From assembly GCA_050633905.1 (NCBI GenBank), contig JBOEHJ010000009.1, positions 1-64,000 on the forward strand: a stretch of 64,000 nucleotides of DNA, read 5' to 3'. This document shows, one piece after another, positions 44,976 to 54,638 of this stretch. Positions within the stretch are counted from its first letter, which is position 1; each line of letters begins with the position of its first letter. Made by a program: the position numbers and the translations under genes. This stretch comes from JANQPX01 sp050633905 (GTDB taxonomy: Bacteria > Pseudomonadota > Alphaproteobacteria > Geminicoccales > Geminicoccaceae). The notes beneath the pieces are model-generated. The model was not told where the DNA came from. It saw nothing but the letters and a program-made list of their open reading frames with translations, and searched no databases.

Positions 44976-45641
44976 CTATTGACCGCCAATAACGGAGCAC
45001 TCGACCTCGCGCTCGTTCAGCCAAGCACAGTGACTATCGGCAATACCGTAGCGCGCATATGGGCCAGCCAACACATGATAGGATGTGCCGCCGTCGCTTT
45101 GTTGACGCTCGAACGAGGGATCGAAACCGTCCAACAGCGTACCAGAATCGGCCTCTAAGCCAGCCCACAGTAGACGCGCACCAAGTTCGGATCGATAGGT
45201 TCCCAAATGGAGTTGGTAACCACCATCGGACATGGCCGGAAGCGCCGTCGTTTTCTGATCCTGTGTCGGCGTCGACGATGCATAGGTTTCAGCGTTGGCC
45301 GGTTGTGTTACGCCAGATTCGCCAAGCCATGATGATGGAACATCCGCTAACATCGTCAAAACAACGACAACGGCGCCTATGCTGATGAGAACCCCAAGGG
45401 GGTGGCACCACCGTCGACGTTGAGGCAACTCATCATGCCCTGGCGCGCGCACAATCTCCTCAGAGGCATTCTCTTGCTCAATGCGGTCCGGGCCAGAATC
45501 ATGGTGGGATATCTCATTTGGATGATCGGTCTTCCGCTCTTTGATTCGCCATCCACCACCAAGAACATTTCCCTCTTCCAGCACAGAAGGTGAGGGGGGC
45601 GCTACGGATTTGTTCAGACTCGTCTTCATGAGGGCGTTCAT
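44976..45641 (-). CDS. SPOR-domain membrane protein
   Basis: A 221-residue single-pass protein. The first 80 residues are hydrophilic and cytoplasmic, followed by a helix (PLGVLISIGAVVVVLTMLAD) and a Ser/Thr/Gln-rich linker. Residues about 140-220 form a SPOR fold (GYQLHLGTYRSELGARLLWA ... YHVLAGPYARYGIADSHCAW), which binds denuded septal peptidoglycan. The start is ATG 45641 or 45629. It is at the edge of the polysaccharide locus, and a palindrome lies 36 bp upstream. Confidence 0.8.
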   Translation of the reverse strand: MNALMKTSLNKSVAPPSPSVLEEGNVLGGGWRIKERKTDHPNEISHHDSGPDRIEQENASEEIVRAPGHDELPQRRRWCHPLGVLISIGAVVVVLTMLADVPSSWLGESGVTQPANAETYASSTPTQDQKTTALPAMSDGGYQLHLGTYRSELGARLLWAGLEADSGTLLDGFDPSFERQQSDGGTSYHVLAGPYARYGIADSHCAWLNEREVECSVIGGQ

Positions 45642-45676
45642 CTTCAATTTGGTGCTGCAGCTGTCATCGGAAATCT

Positions 45677-45694
45677 AATGCAATTTGTTGCATT
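45677..45694. promoter_or_regulatory. Palindrome upstream of the SPOR gene
   Basis: AATGCAA and TTGCATT (exact complements) flank TTTG, and a T-run follows on the plus strand. It could be an operator for the SPOR gene, or a terminator for plus-strand transcripts. Confidence 0.4.
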
Positions 45695-46166
45695 TTTTAG
45701 GATGGATTTGATCAGTGGAAGTGTTTTTGACACATAGTATGGCTTTAGCGCACCATATGTTGCCAGTTCACAACACTCTGCGCCGCCGCCACCGTTTGCG
45801 AATCAGTGACGCCATGCCCGGACGGTCGTGCTGTCTGTGGCTTTTGCCGAACTAATTGATCGTTCAAGTGGCCGAATGACCTTCAAGAGCAGCCCTTCGC
45901 CGATCTTCCTCGCTGACCGAGGCTGACCCAGGTTGTATCTTTTCCTGAATGCGCGGCGATAACCGGTTGAACGACTTCGAGAGGTCCATAGGTTAGAGGC
46001 ATCCCATCTGTCCGGGCATACCGGGCAGGGCGGCCTATGGATCTGCGTTGCCGGTCTGCATCTTTTCCCGACCCCACCTACACGGCAAAATCTCCCCATG
46101 CGGCAGGATAGGGGGCGATGTCACCCGGTCACAGATGCCCGGTTACGTTCTTCATGCGACGAGATA
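45695..46166. other. Spacer without a supported gene
   Basis: About 470 bp between two minus-strand genes. Overlapping minus frames (45803-46099, 45883-46077) are rich in Arg, Cys and Pro and resemble nothing I know. Confidence 0.4.
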
Positions 46167-48383
46167 CTAAGCAACTTCAGCAAGCTTGTTGCTTTGGTAG
46201 CGCCCATAATGCTGGCCAAGGTCGGCTACCCCATATTTCCGCTGCTCACAAGATTTAGCGCGAGACAAGATCATCCCTGAAATGACCGTTCCGGTCTCTT
46301 CTATTTGCCTCATGCCGCTCAAAATGACATTTCTTGGCGTGGATCGCCACCTAGCGACATAGACACAATGCGTAACATGCTGGCCGATGGTGAGACAGTC
46401 GGACACAGCACCAATCGGGGGCGTATCGACAATGATCCAATCATAAGTTTGGCTTAGAATGGACATAAGATCGCTCATCCGCTTTTCTCTAAAGAGATCC
46501 GATGGACTATGCTGTTGTAGACCGGCCGACAGAAAATGCAGAGGTGTCTTTGGGTCTTCAACGACGGTGTCAACAGATGATGTGTTGCCAGCCAAGAGAT
46601 CACCTAAACCCTCCTTTGGCGCCAGGCCGAGCACATCGCCCATGCGGGGGCGGTGAAGGTCGGCATCGATGAGAAGGGTGCGAAGGCCTGCTTCTGCAGC
46701 TTGTCGTGCAAGAATGACTGCTGCCGTTGTTTTGCCTTCGAGCGGTAAAGACGATGTTATCATCACGGATTGCGCCACAGTTTCCTGCGGCCGATTTAGT
46801 CGATAAATGCGTGTACGAATATACTGACACGCAATCGCTTGAGCGGATTGGGGGTTCGCTAGGACATAGTCCTCGATTGTGGATTCTCTACTCTCCCGTT
46901 CTGGGAGATCCGGGATAATACCGAGAGACTCGATGTCGAAGTCGATGAGCTCTTCCGTGCTCTTGAAGCCAAAATCAGAAATCCACCGGTCATGAAAGAA
47001 GACACCTATGCAAGCAGCAAAAACTGCGGAACAGGCGATCATGAGGGAAAAGCGGAGAGGATTTGGGTAGTATGGCGTCGTCGGTATGTTGGCTGGCGAC
47101 ATGATTTCAGCATTGGCTTCGAAAATCTGTGCCCACTCAAGCAATTCAGCATGACGCGTGAGATACGTTGTGAGGAGCTTTTTGTTCGTATCTGCTCCTC
47201 GTTTTAGGTCATCTAAAGCGATAGAAGCCTTTTGCCCCTTTGTGGTTTTTCTATCGAGAAGAGCGACCTGCGCCTTCAGCTCCTGTTCCCGTGCAAGGCT
47301 GACAGCGACCTCATTGTCTTGCTCATAGAGGGCACGATTGGCTTCTGCCTCCATGCGTTCTCGAACACCTTTCAACTCTTGTTGAAGATTGAGCATCACT
47401 GGATGACGGCTGCCGTATTCTTTAGAAGCCTCGGACAGGCCCCGCATCACATTAACTTCTCTGCTCCTTAGGGTCGTCATAGCCGGTGTGAGAATTCCCC
47501 TGGCAGCCGGTAACGCGCCAACAGTTTCGATGCGGTTCTTGGTGAAGTTACGGCGTGCTACTGCGCCAGAACGATTAGCTTTGATGATCGCCAGCTGAGA
47601 GGCCAATTCTGCTTTTTGCGTGGCAAGAGATCCTCCGAGTTCGCCGACATCGATCTGATGAGAGCTTTGATAATTGATGATTTGGCCCTCTATCGATGCG
47701 AGCTCCCCCCGAAGCTTTCCGATCCTGTTCTCAAGCCATTCAATGCCCACATCGGCACTGTCCTTCATTTGGGCAAGCTGGCTAGATAAGAACGCGCTCG
47801 CGATGGTATTCGCGATCGTCGCCGCTTTCTTTGGATCTGACGAGGTAACATTGACCGCAACAATATACGAATTACCCAATCGCCTGACGTCGAGATGTTC
47901 TCTTAGATTTTCAGCAACCATTGCAAGATCTTTGGCCTTAAGACCAAATTCATTGTTGGAGAGGTTTCGATCAGTAGCTTGCTGGCTCGCAGATTCGCTA
48001 TTCTGGGTGAGTTCTACGTCTTGCTTTGGCAAAAATTCTGGATCTGATGTTAAATTCAAGTCAGTCGCGATCTTTTTCAAAAATTCTTGCGAATGTAAAT
48101 AGACAATATTGCTTTCTATTATTTGAGAGAAATTTGAAAATGTGCCGCTCTCATCGTTAAATTTTACAGTATTGTTGCCAAACTGTTTGATCTTGATAAG
48201 CGACTCGGCTTTGTATAGTTTTTCTATATTCAAGGAATAAGTTGCTGCGGCAACAAAGGTAACGATAAAAGCACTCAGCAGGAGCACTTTGTTAAACCAG
48301 AGCACTCTCAATATGGCACCAACCTTCAGATCGTCGCGCAGCCTATGGTTTTTGCTGCTGTTCTGTGGTGGAAGGCTCACCAT
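46167..48383 (-). CDS. Wzz-type chain-length determinant with BY-kinase domain (ExoP-like)
   Basis: A 738-residue inner-membrane protein of the polysaccharide co-polymerase 2a class. Helix 1 is VLLLSAFIVTFVAAATYSLN; a long periplasmic coiled coil follows; helix 2 is FSLMIACSAVFAACIGVFFH. From about residue 540 comes the BY-kinase: ITSSLPLEGKTTAAVILARQ (Walker A), LLIDADLHRPRMGD (A-prime) and DWIIVDTPP (B). The tail has only two tyrosines (RKYGVADLGQHYGRYQ), fewer than a usual Tyr cluster. It controls polymer length and export. The start is ATG 48383 after GGAG; a GTG at 48392 is also in frame. It is divergent from the PrsD-like gene. Confidence 0.93.
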   Translation of the reverse strand: MVSLPPQNSSKNHRLRDDLKVGAILRVLWFNKVLLLSAFIVTFVAAATYSLNIEKLYKAESLIKIKQFGNNTVKFNDESGTFSNFSQIIESNIVYLHSQEFLKKIATDLNLTSDPEFLPKQDVELTQNSESASQQATDRNLSNNEFGLKAKDLAMVAENLREHLDVRRLGNSYIVAVNVTSSDPKKAATIANTIASAFLSSQLAQMKDSADVGIEWLENRIGKLRGELASIEGQIINYQSSHQIDVGELGGSLATQKAELASQLAIIKANRSGAVARRNFTKNRIETVGALPAARGILTPAMTTLRSREVNVMRGLSEASKEYGSRHPVMLNLQQELKGVRERMEAEANRALYEQDNEVAVSLAREQELKAQVALLDRKTTKGQKASIALDDLKRGADTNKKLLTTYLTRHAELLEWAQIFEANAEIMSPANIPTTPYYPNPLRFSLMIACSAVFAACIGVFFHDRWISDFGFKSTEELIDFDIESLGIIPDLPERESRESTIEDYVLANPQSAQAIACQYIRTRIYRLNRPQETVAQSVMITSSLPLEGKTTAAVILARQAAEAGLRTLLIDADLHRPRMGDVLGLAPKEGLGDLLAGNTSSVDTVVEDPKTPLHFLSAGLQQHSPSDLFREKRMSDLMSILSQTYDWIIVDTPPIGAVSDCLTIGQHVTHCVYVARWRSTPRNVILSGMRQIEETGTVISGMILSRAKSCEQRKYGVADLGQHYGRYQSNKLAEVA

Positions 48384-48744
48384 GTTTAGCACTCTCCAGG
48401 CTGCAATGATTCAACCAAAGATAGCATTTTTTGATGACAATGGACAACTTAAAATAATTTTTCGCCTTGTTCAATCTAGCCTTATGGTTGATATACTCGC
48501 GCTATTCCTTTCAAGAGCCTCAGCATTTCGAGAGCCAAGGCGTGATGCAGCCTTTTAGATAATCTTAACCCTTATCGCTTAACTTTATCTTGCTTTAGCG
48601 GGCCTGGAATTGGCTAAGGATGGAGTCGCTGCGATGATGAAAAAACCTTCAGTCATGTTTCAAAATTTCAATTCATATGGCAGTAAAATACAATAATACT
48701 TTAGTATTTTTTAGATAAATCTCACAAATTGGCTTTTTTCGACG
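48384..48744. other. AT-rich divergent promoter region
   Basis: About 360 bp separate the Wzz/BY-kinase and secretion genes. An AT palindrome (AATACT-TT-AGTATT, 48695-48708) with a T-run lies about 37 bp before the secretion gene. Composition is much richer in AT than the flanking coding sequence, which suits an intergenic promoter or a silencer target. Confidence 0.5.
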
Positions 48745-50451
48745 ATGGTTTTCGACAGAAAGCAAATTATAAGGATACTATATAAAGAAGCAAAAATATC
48801 TATTATTCATGTATCGCTTTTTAGTTTCTTTTTCAATCTAATACTATTTTCTTCGCCTATCTATATGTTGCAAATTTATAATAGGATACTTCCAGCACGT
48901 GGCGAAGAAACGCTCTTCTGGTTAACAGCCCTCATCATCATCTTGTTCATAGCAATGGCGGCGATTGATGCCGCTCGGCATATGGTTTTTGTCAGGCTCG
49001 CCGGACAATTTGAACAACGGGTTAGTGAGCATCTTTTATCTCTGACAATCCGAAAATCTGCCCACTCGCACGAGCCAGAGAAGTCAAATGTTCTTCTAGA
49101 AGTTGATAAGATACGGAATTTTCTCTCAAAAGGACATCTCCTCCATTTCTTTGATCTGATGTGGTTCCCCTTGTTTGTCCTGGCGATTGGATTGTTCCAT
49201 CCGGTGCTTGCCTTCATCGCCCTATTGGGGGGGATCACGATGGCCTTGGTAGCTCTGGCAAATCACATCTTTGTTGGCCGCTCGATGGAGACAGCCCGAT
49301 CCGGCGCCGTGAAATCTCTTAGCCAAGCCGAACAGATGACGAGAAAGGCTGATGTCGTCCAATCATTGGGCATGAAATCTTCCATGATGCGCCGATGGAA
49401 CAGGTTAAGACATGAGGCTGTGACGGCCCATATGGCCGCAAGTGATCAATTTGGCATCGTGTCTTCCATCAGCAAAGCGTTACGGATGCTCATACAATCC
49501 ATCACGCTGGGAACAGGGGCTTATCTCGCTATTCACGATTCCATCTCGCCTGGAGCCATCGTTGCTGCATCGATTCTGATCGGTCGAGCCCTTGGACCGA
49601 TCGAAGCCTCGATCTTGGGATGGCAGGAGCTTGTCAAAGTGCGTTTGGCAGCAACGAAGCTCGTCAGCCTCCTAGAGCAAAGTGAATCCTTGCCACAATC
49701 CGTGCCTTTGCCTGGCTGTATCGGATGTCTAGAAGTTGAGAGCTTATCCTGCTCGATCAGCGGGCATCAAATTCTGCGCGACATCAACTTCGAGACAACA
49801 CCAGGCGAAATGATCGCCATCCTTGGTCCAAGCGGTTGTGGCAAAACAACACTTGTCCGCCATCTCATCGGATCCTGGTCCGGCACGACCGGTACCGTAA
49901 GGTTGGATGATGTTGATATCGCGAAGCTAACCGATGATGCAAGGCGGCGTTACGTTGGATATTTGCCCCAAGAAATTGACCTGCTTGATGGCTCAATTGT
50001 TGAAACAATAAGCCGTTTTGGTAATCCAGAAGCGGAGGATATCCTCGAAACAGCTAAGATCGCGGGTATCCATCGGATGATACTCCGTCTCCCTCAAGGT
50101 TACGGCACACGCATTGGCGTCGATGGCCATCGCCTTTCAGGTGGACAACGGCAGCGCCTTGCTCTTGCACGAGCCATCTATGGCAAGCCTACCTTTGTTG
50201 TTCTCGATGAACCTTGTGCTCATCTTGATGAAATAGGAGAACGTACACTGATCGAAGCAATCGAGCGCCTTAGACGGCGGGGTACAACGCTTTGTGTTGT
50301 GACCCATAAAACGAATTTTGTTCGCCTCGCCGACCGAGTCTTGATCATGAATGACAAAGGCGAAGCTCGATTCGGACGCCCACCAGAGCTCTACAAACCA
50401 ATTCTCCGTGCCGTCTCAGGAAATCAACTAAGGCAGGCCCGACGTTCGTGA
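48745..50451 (+). CDS. Type I secretion ABC transporter, PrsD-like
   Basis: A 568-residue fused permease/ATPase. The N-terminal half has five or six helices (VSLFSFFFNLILFSSPIYML, LIIILFIAMAAIDA) and no peptidase domain. The ATPase has Walker A GPSGCGKTT (about residue 362), signature LSGGQRQR, Walker B FVVLDEPCAHLD and H-loop VVTHK. With the adaptor it exports unprocessed C-terminal-signal proteins, in rhizobia including polysaccharide-cleaving glycanases. The adaptor start overlaps its stop by 4 bp (GTGA). Its first 150 bases are unusually AT-rich. Confidence 0.93.
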   Translation: MVFDRKQIIRILYKEAKISIIHVSLFSFFFNLILFSSPIYMLQIYNRILPARGEETLFWLTALIIILFIAMAAIDAARHMVFVRLAGQFEQRVSEHLLSLTIRKSAHSHEPEKSNVLLEVDKIRNFLSKGHLLHFFDLMWFPLFVLAIGLFHPVLAFIALLGGITMALVALANHIFVGRSMETARSGAVKSLSQAEQMTRKADVVQSLGMKSSMMRRWNRLRHEAVTAHMAASDQFGIVSSISKALRMLIQSITLGTGAYLAIHDSISPGAIVAASILIGRALGPIEASILGWQELVKVRLAATKLVSLLEQSESLPQSVPLPGCIGCLEVESLSCSISGHQILRDINFETTPGEMIAILGPSGCGKTTLVRHLIGSWSGTTGTVRLDDVDIAKLTDDARRRYVGYLPQEIDLLDGSIVETISRFGNPEAEDILETAKIAGIHRMILRLPQGYGTRIGVDGHRLSGGQRQRLALARAIYGKPTFVVLDEPCAHLDEIGERTLIEAIERLRRRGTTLCVVTHKTNFVRLADRVLIMNDKGEARFGRPPELYKPILRAVSGNQLRQARRS

Positions 50452-51779
50452 TCAACACTATTCTGCGCTGGCAGGCTAAACAAGAATTCGCGCCTTTGAA
50501 GAGCTACCTAAGCTCACCCCTGGGATTAGGATATTTGGCAATTGGTTTCATGCTGATCATGATTTCTTCATGGTCCATCGCCATGCCGCTTGCTGATTCG
50601 ATCGTGGCCTCAGGCACTGTCAATGTCACGGCACAACGTCGGACTATTGCCCATCTTGAAGGTGGAAAAATTGCAGCGCTTCACGTTCAAGAGGGCGATC
50701 TTGTCGAAACCGATCAACCCTTAGTCAGCCTCAATGGTCAGGAACTCCAATCCGACCTCGATGTTCTTCTCTATCAGCGGTATGCACGTTTAGCAAAAAT
50801 CGATCGTCTCTTGGCAGAAAGAGATCAACTGGACGCTGTTGAGTTTCGTGCCGAGCTATCAATTGAAGCGTCGAGCGACACACAGGTTGCTCAGCTCCTG
50901 GATGGCGAACTGAGAAAATTCTCATCACGTCGGAATGAAGCAAACGCAAAAATCGCCCTGTTGAGTGATCGAATCGACAAGGCTCGTGAGCAGAAAGTTA
51001 GCCTCGACCTTCAAACAAACTCACTCGATCGGCAGCTCAAAATTGTTAAGGAACAGGCTGAAAATGCCGAGAACCTTCTTCAAAAAGGATACGGCACAAA
51101 AAGCACGGTGATCGCATTCCGGCGCGAAATCGAACAACTCATCTCGCGAAACTTACAGATAAAGTCGGAAGTCAACGAACTGAATGGCATTATAGAGGTT
51201 TCCAGATTGAACCAAACCATTCATCAAACCGAAGCTGTCAAAAGCATTGAGGAGGAAACCCTGGCGGCCCAAAATGAAGTTGCTGAACTCGACGAAAAGA
51301 TCGAGGCGATGAAGAATAGGCTGCAGAATCTGATTATCAGATCACCTGTGGCAGGTGTGATCGTTGAACTTCAGGTGACCTCTGCGAGCGATATCATTCG
51401 GCCGGCAACGCCCATTTTGGATATCCTTCCTGCCGACAACAATTATCGCGTCGAAGCCCATATCCCACCAAGCGATATCGACGGCATCGTCAATGGCCTC
51501 CCCGTCACGATACGCTTTCCAGCCTTTGCAGGCATGAATATTCCCAAGGTTACAGGTACCGTTATGAGGGTATCAGCAGATGTCCTCGACGACGCTAATC
51601 AACAGCATCAATACTACAAGATCCTGGTATCGATTGATGATTGGGCGGAGACGTTCGACGATTTTGACGTTATCCCGGGGATGCCAACAGAAATTATCGT
51701 TCGAAAGAAGGACCGCAGTCTTCTCGAGTATTTTTTCGCCCCCGTCACCAACCATATCTCGCGCGCCGTCGTTGGATAG
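50448..51779 (+). CDS. HlyD-family secretion adaptor, PrsE-like
   Basis: A 443-residue periplasmic adaptor anchored by one helix (LGYLAIGFMLIMISSWSIAM). It has the family biotinyl-lipoyl motif RRTIAHLEGGKIAALHVQEG, a long helical hairpin (residues 100-290) and the IIRSPVAGVIVELQVTSASD return, ending in the beta-barrel part (PGMPTEIIVRKKDRSLLEYF). GTG start overlapping the transporter gene. The OMF partner is not in this window. Confidence 0.93.
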   Translation: MINTILRWQAKQEFAPLKSYLSSPLGLGYLAIGFMLIMISSWSIAMPLADSIVASGTVNVTAQRRTIAHLEGGKIAALHVQEGDLVETDQPLVSLNGQELQSDLDVLLYQRYARLAKIDRLLAERDQLDAVEFRAELSIEASSDTQVAQLLDGELRKFSSRRNEANAKIALLSDRIDKAREQKVSLDLQTNSLDRQLKIVKEQAENAENLLQKGYGTKSTVIAFRREIEQLISRNLQIKSEVNELNGIIEVSRLNQTIHQTEAVKSIEEETLAAQNEVAELDEKIEAMKNRLQNLIIRSPVAGVIVELQVTSASDIIRPATPILDILPADNNYRVEAHIPPSDIDGIVNGLPVTIRFPAFAGMNIPKVTGTVMRVSADVLDDANQQHQYYKILVSIDDWAETFDDFDVIPGMPTEIIVRKKDRSLLEYFFAPVTNHISRAVVG

Positions 51780-51879
51780 GGCAGGCTAGCGACGCTTCTT
51801 GCTACCGCGAGACCGATGTCGATGAGCCGACGTAAGCATGCGTCTTGATACCACTCCACCCAACTGAACGGCGGAGATG

Positions 51880-52902
51880 TTATCGTATGATGTCCTTCGC
51901 ATCTGGGAGATTTTTCAGGGCGTCATTGAATGCAGCTGTCCGTTTTAGAATTCCCTCGGCCGTCAGATGATATTGGGTGTCATAAAACCATTTTACATCC
52001 AGTAAGGCGAGTTCCGGCTTGCCGATGACAGTCACATCGATGTCGTTGTAGAAACCTTCAATCTTTTGAAAACGTGGGTCATCCTGATATTCGTCAAAGG
52101 AAATTGTGTTGGGCCAACTGGCGAGGACCGAAATGTCTTGAGCGGCTGCCCAGTCGACGAATTCCTTTATATAGGCCGGGCCGGGAGCGTCTTCGATCAG
52201 GTGAATGTTCTCTGGTTGGTAGAGCTGCAAACGTTCTTGCATCCGGTCGCTAGTGTCCGGCCATGTGTGGCGATCGAGAATCCGATCGCCGTTCCTGTCG
52301 AAACGTGATTTCATCTCCCGATGAACTTCTGGATACGAGGCCTCCTCTTGACCCAAAACGTCCAACCATCTCATGGGATTCACACCCAAAAAGAAAAGAA
52401 ACTGTTCAGGCAACGACTTCTCTTTCAGCGACGGCAGCCCACATCCCAAAAGCCACTCCTGAGCAACTGATGTCGTCTCTTGTAGATGAAACAAGGGATA
52501 TTCGAAGATAAGGAGGGCAGTATCACCGGGTTCTAGAACTTTCTTTGCCTCGGTGAGAATAATCTCGATTCCAAGTGAAGCTTGTAATCCAAAATTGGCA
52601 ACCGGCCTTTCAAGTTCCTTCTCAAGGAAGGCTGCGTTTAAGCCGAGAGATACCCCTGAACCACCGATGAGAAGGATCTTTTGGGCGCCTTTCTCGAGGG
52701 CTGCTTGTTGTTTGAGGTTGACCAAAGAACACCACGCCAGGCTCTCGGGTGTATGACGATAAACTTGCAGAGCATTGGTCAAGGTAAATGTGCCTAAAAT
52801 CAACGTACAAACCATGCCCGTAAGGACGACAAACGCTCTCAAACTTGGCTGACCGCCCTCTCTTGGCGCCGTCCACGCCTTCACTCTCGTCATCCTCGCC
52901 AA
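51880..52902 (-). CDS. SGNH-like (AlgJ/DltD-type) membrane-anchored protein
   Basis: A 340-residue protein with one N-terminal helix (AFVVLTGMVCTLILGTFTLT) and an extracytoplasmic domain. The GDS-type block is ILLIGGSGVSLGLNAAFLEK (Ser82), and the late DTQYHLTAEG (Asp308, His312) supplies the rest of an SGNH triad. It lies directly downstream of an MBOAT O-acyltransferase on the same strand, a pairing seen in alginate and cellulose acetylation. Role: probably transfers acetyl groups to the exopolysaccharide. The start is TTG 52902 (AGGAG upstream) or ATG 52893. Confidence 0.75.
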   Translation of the reverse strand: MARMTRVKAWTAPREGGQPSLRAFVVLTGMVCTLILGTFTLTNALQVYRHTPESLAWCSLVNLKQQAALEKGAQKILLIGGSGVSLGLNAAFLEKELERPVANFGLQASLGIEIILTEAKKVLEPGDTALLIFEYPLFHLQETTSVAQEWLLGCGLPSLKEKSLPEQFLFFLGVNPMRWLDVLGQEEASYPEVHREMKSRFDRNGDRILDRHTWPDTSDRMQERLQLYQPENIHLIEDAPGPAYIKEFVDWAAAQDISVLASWPNTISFDEYQDDPRFQKIEGFYNDIDVTVIGKPELALLDVKWFYDTQYHLTAEGILKRTAAFNDALKNLPDAKDIIR

Positions 52903-52918
52903 GTCTCTCGTCTCCTCA

Positions 52919-54475
52919 TTAGAATTGGAAATATAGAAACTCGCCGGCAGGCGCGGTGTTCAACACGATGATGACGAGCGCCAGAACCGAGCCCGCAATG
53001 AGGCCATCTACCCATCGGCCTCGAAACTCAAGCTTTGGAAGCTTTGGAGAAGAGCTGATCGTCGGCCAATCTTTCCGAAGGGCCGCCATGTTCGTTGCTG
53101 GCTCAAAACGTTGCGTGATCTGAAGAGAATTCGGTGCAAAAAAAGCGATCAAGGCAGCGACGAGGATCCAAATGGCGCCGAGATAGAAGTCGCGCCGATT
53201 GTTTTCTGCAAAATATGTCAGGCTATCGGCAAGCGTCCCAAGGCCGACCATCTCTAAGAGAGGTTTGACTTCCAATGGTAAGGCGATGGGGCCGAAGCCA
53301 AAGAGGCTCTTATAAATCGTAAAGGCGGCCTCCAGCGACGTCGCTCGAAAGAGCACCCAAGCAAGAGCAACCGCTAGAAACGTTAAAGCCCAAGCAATAA
53401 GAGGCGATAACTTGATACGTCGATGGTGGTCGAGCGAAATCCACAGATGATTGACAACAAGAAAGGCTCCATGGAGTCCGCCCCAGATCAGAAAGTTCCA
53501 GCCTGCACCATGCCAAAGCCCCCCAATCAACATCGTTACCATCAAATTCGTGTATCTTGCTCCCTGACCCTGACGGTTCCCACCAAGCGGGATATAAATA
53601 TAGTCGCGAAGGAATCGGGATAGCGTCATATGCCAACGACGCCAAAACTCAACAATAGAGCACGCCTTATAAGGTGAATTGAAGTTGGCTGGTAGTTTGA
53701 TACCGAACATGAGCGCTAGCCCCATCGCCATGTCCGAGTAGGCTGAAAAGTCAAAATAGAGCTGAAATGTATAGGCGAGCGTTCCGGTCCAGGCCAAAAT
53801 AAGATGAGGAACCCGACCATCTGCGGCAGCCTCGAAGACAGGTCCGACAAGGGTGGCGAGATTGTCTGCAATGATAACCTTCTTAAACACACCTATGATG
53901 AAGAGGCTGAGGCCGATACCAAAACTATGGGATAATCCGCTCGACGTTGTAGAGGCAAAAAACTGTGGCATCATCTCTCGATGATGAACAATAGGGCCCG
54001 CTACCAGCTGCGGAAAAAACGTGACAAACAGGGCATATCGACCAAATGACTGAACGGGGGTGATGCCGCGGAAAACATCCGACAAAAAGGCAATTTGCTG
54101 AAAGGTAAAAAAAGAAATCCCTAGCGGCAACGCCAGGTCAAGATAGGATGCCCAGTCGCTTGAAACGAATAGCACCGATTCAGCCAAAAAATATGCATAT
54201 TTAAAGTAAATAAGCACCGCAACATTCAATGCAATAGCAGTCGAAAAAACAGTCTTTGATTTATATTGAGCAATATACTTGTGAAACGCAAAATTAACTA
54301 ATATCGACGATAGAATAATAATTGTATGTGACCATTCCCAATATGAATAAAACACCAATGATATAAATATTATCACAGAAAAACGAAATGATGGCATAAG
54401 TCGATTTGTGATCAAATAGAGAGACAATGCAATTGGCAAAAATACAAAAATAAATACACTGGAACTAAATATCAT
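52919..54475 (-). CDS. MBOAT family O-acyltransferase (AlgI-like)
   Basis: A 518-residue protein with about ten helices, opening MIFSSSVFIFVFLPIALSLY, the usual AlgI start. FHKYIAQYKSKTVFSTAIAL and the catalytic-type LIGGLWHGAGWNFLIWGGLH (histidine near residue 317) place it in the MBOAT family. It moves acyl groups from the cytoplasm across the inner membrane to the partner SGNH protein. The ATG at 54475 is chosen over a TTG at 54490. Partner gene and ligase/polymerase gene follow the same strand. Confidence 0.93.
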   Translation of the reverse strand: MIFSSSVFIFVFLPIALSLYLITNRLMPSFRFSVIIFISLVFYSYWEWSHTIIILSSILVNFAFHKYIAQYKSKTVFSTAIALNVAVLIYFKYAYFLAESVLFVSSDWASYLDLALPLGISFFTFQQIAFLSDVFRGITPVQSFGRYALFVTFFPQLVAGPIVHHREMMPQFFASTTSSGLSHSFGIGLSLFIIGVFKKVIIADNLATLVGPVFEAAADGRVPHLILAWTGTLAYTFQLYFDFSAYSDMAMGLALMFGIKLPANFNSPYKACSIVEFWRRWHMTLSRFLRDYIYIPLGGNRQGQGARYTNLMVTMLIGGLWHGAGWNFLIWGGLHGAFLVVNHLWISLDHHRRIKLSPLIAWALTFLAVALAWVLFRATSLEAAFTIYKSLFGFGPIALPLEVKPLLEMVGLGTLADSLTYFAENNRRDFYLGAIWILVAALIAFFAPNSLQITQRFEPATNMAALRKDWPTISSSPKLPKLEFRGRWVDGLIAGSVLALVIIVLNTAPAGEFLYFQF

Positions 54476-54638
54476 CGAAAAAGCCACCAAAAATTGCTAT
54501 ACTTCCAAAAAACCATGGAATTTTTCTACGAGGTCATTTCTGCACTTGGAAAGATAGCCTTAAGCTCGGCATGTTAGTCCATGCACGATGGCTTGTGCGA
54601 CCCTTTCCAAGGAAGCCCCCCAACGCGCGTGGTTTGAC

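Noticed and set aside
45803..46099. Overlapping minus-strand frames before the Wzz/BY-kinase gene
   Set aside because: No ribosome-binding site, biased composition, no recognisable family. I could not support a transposase relic either.
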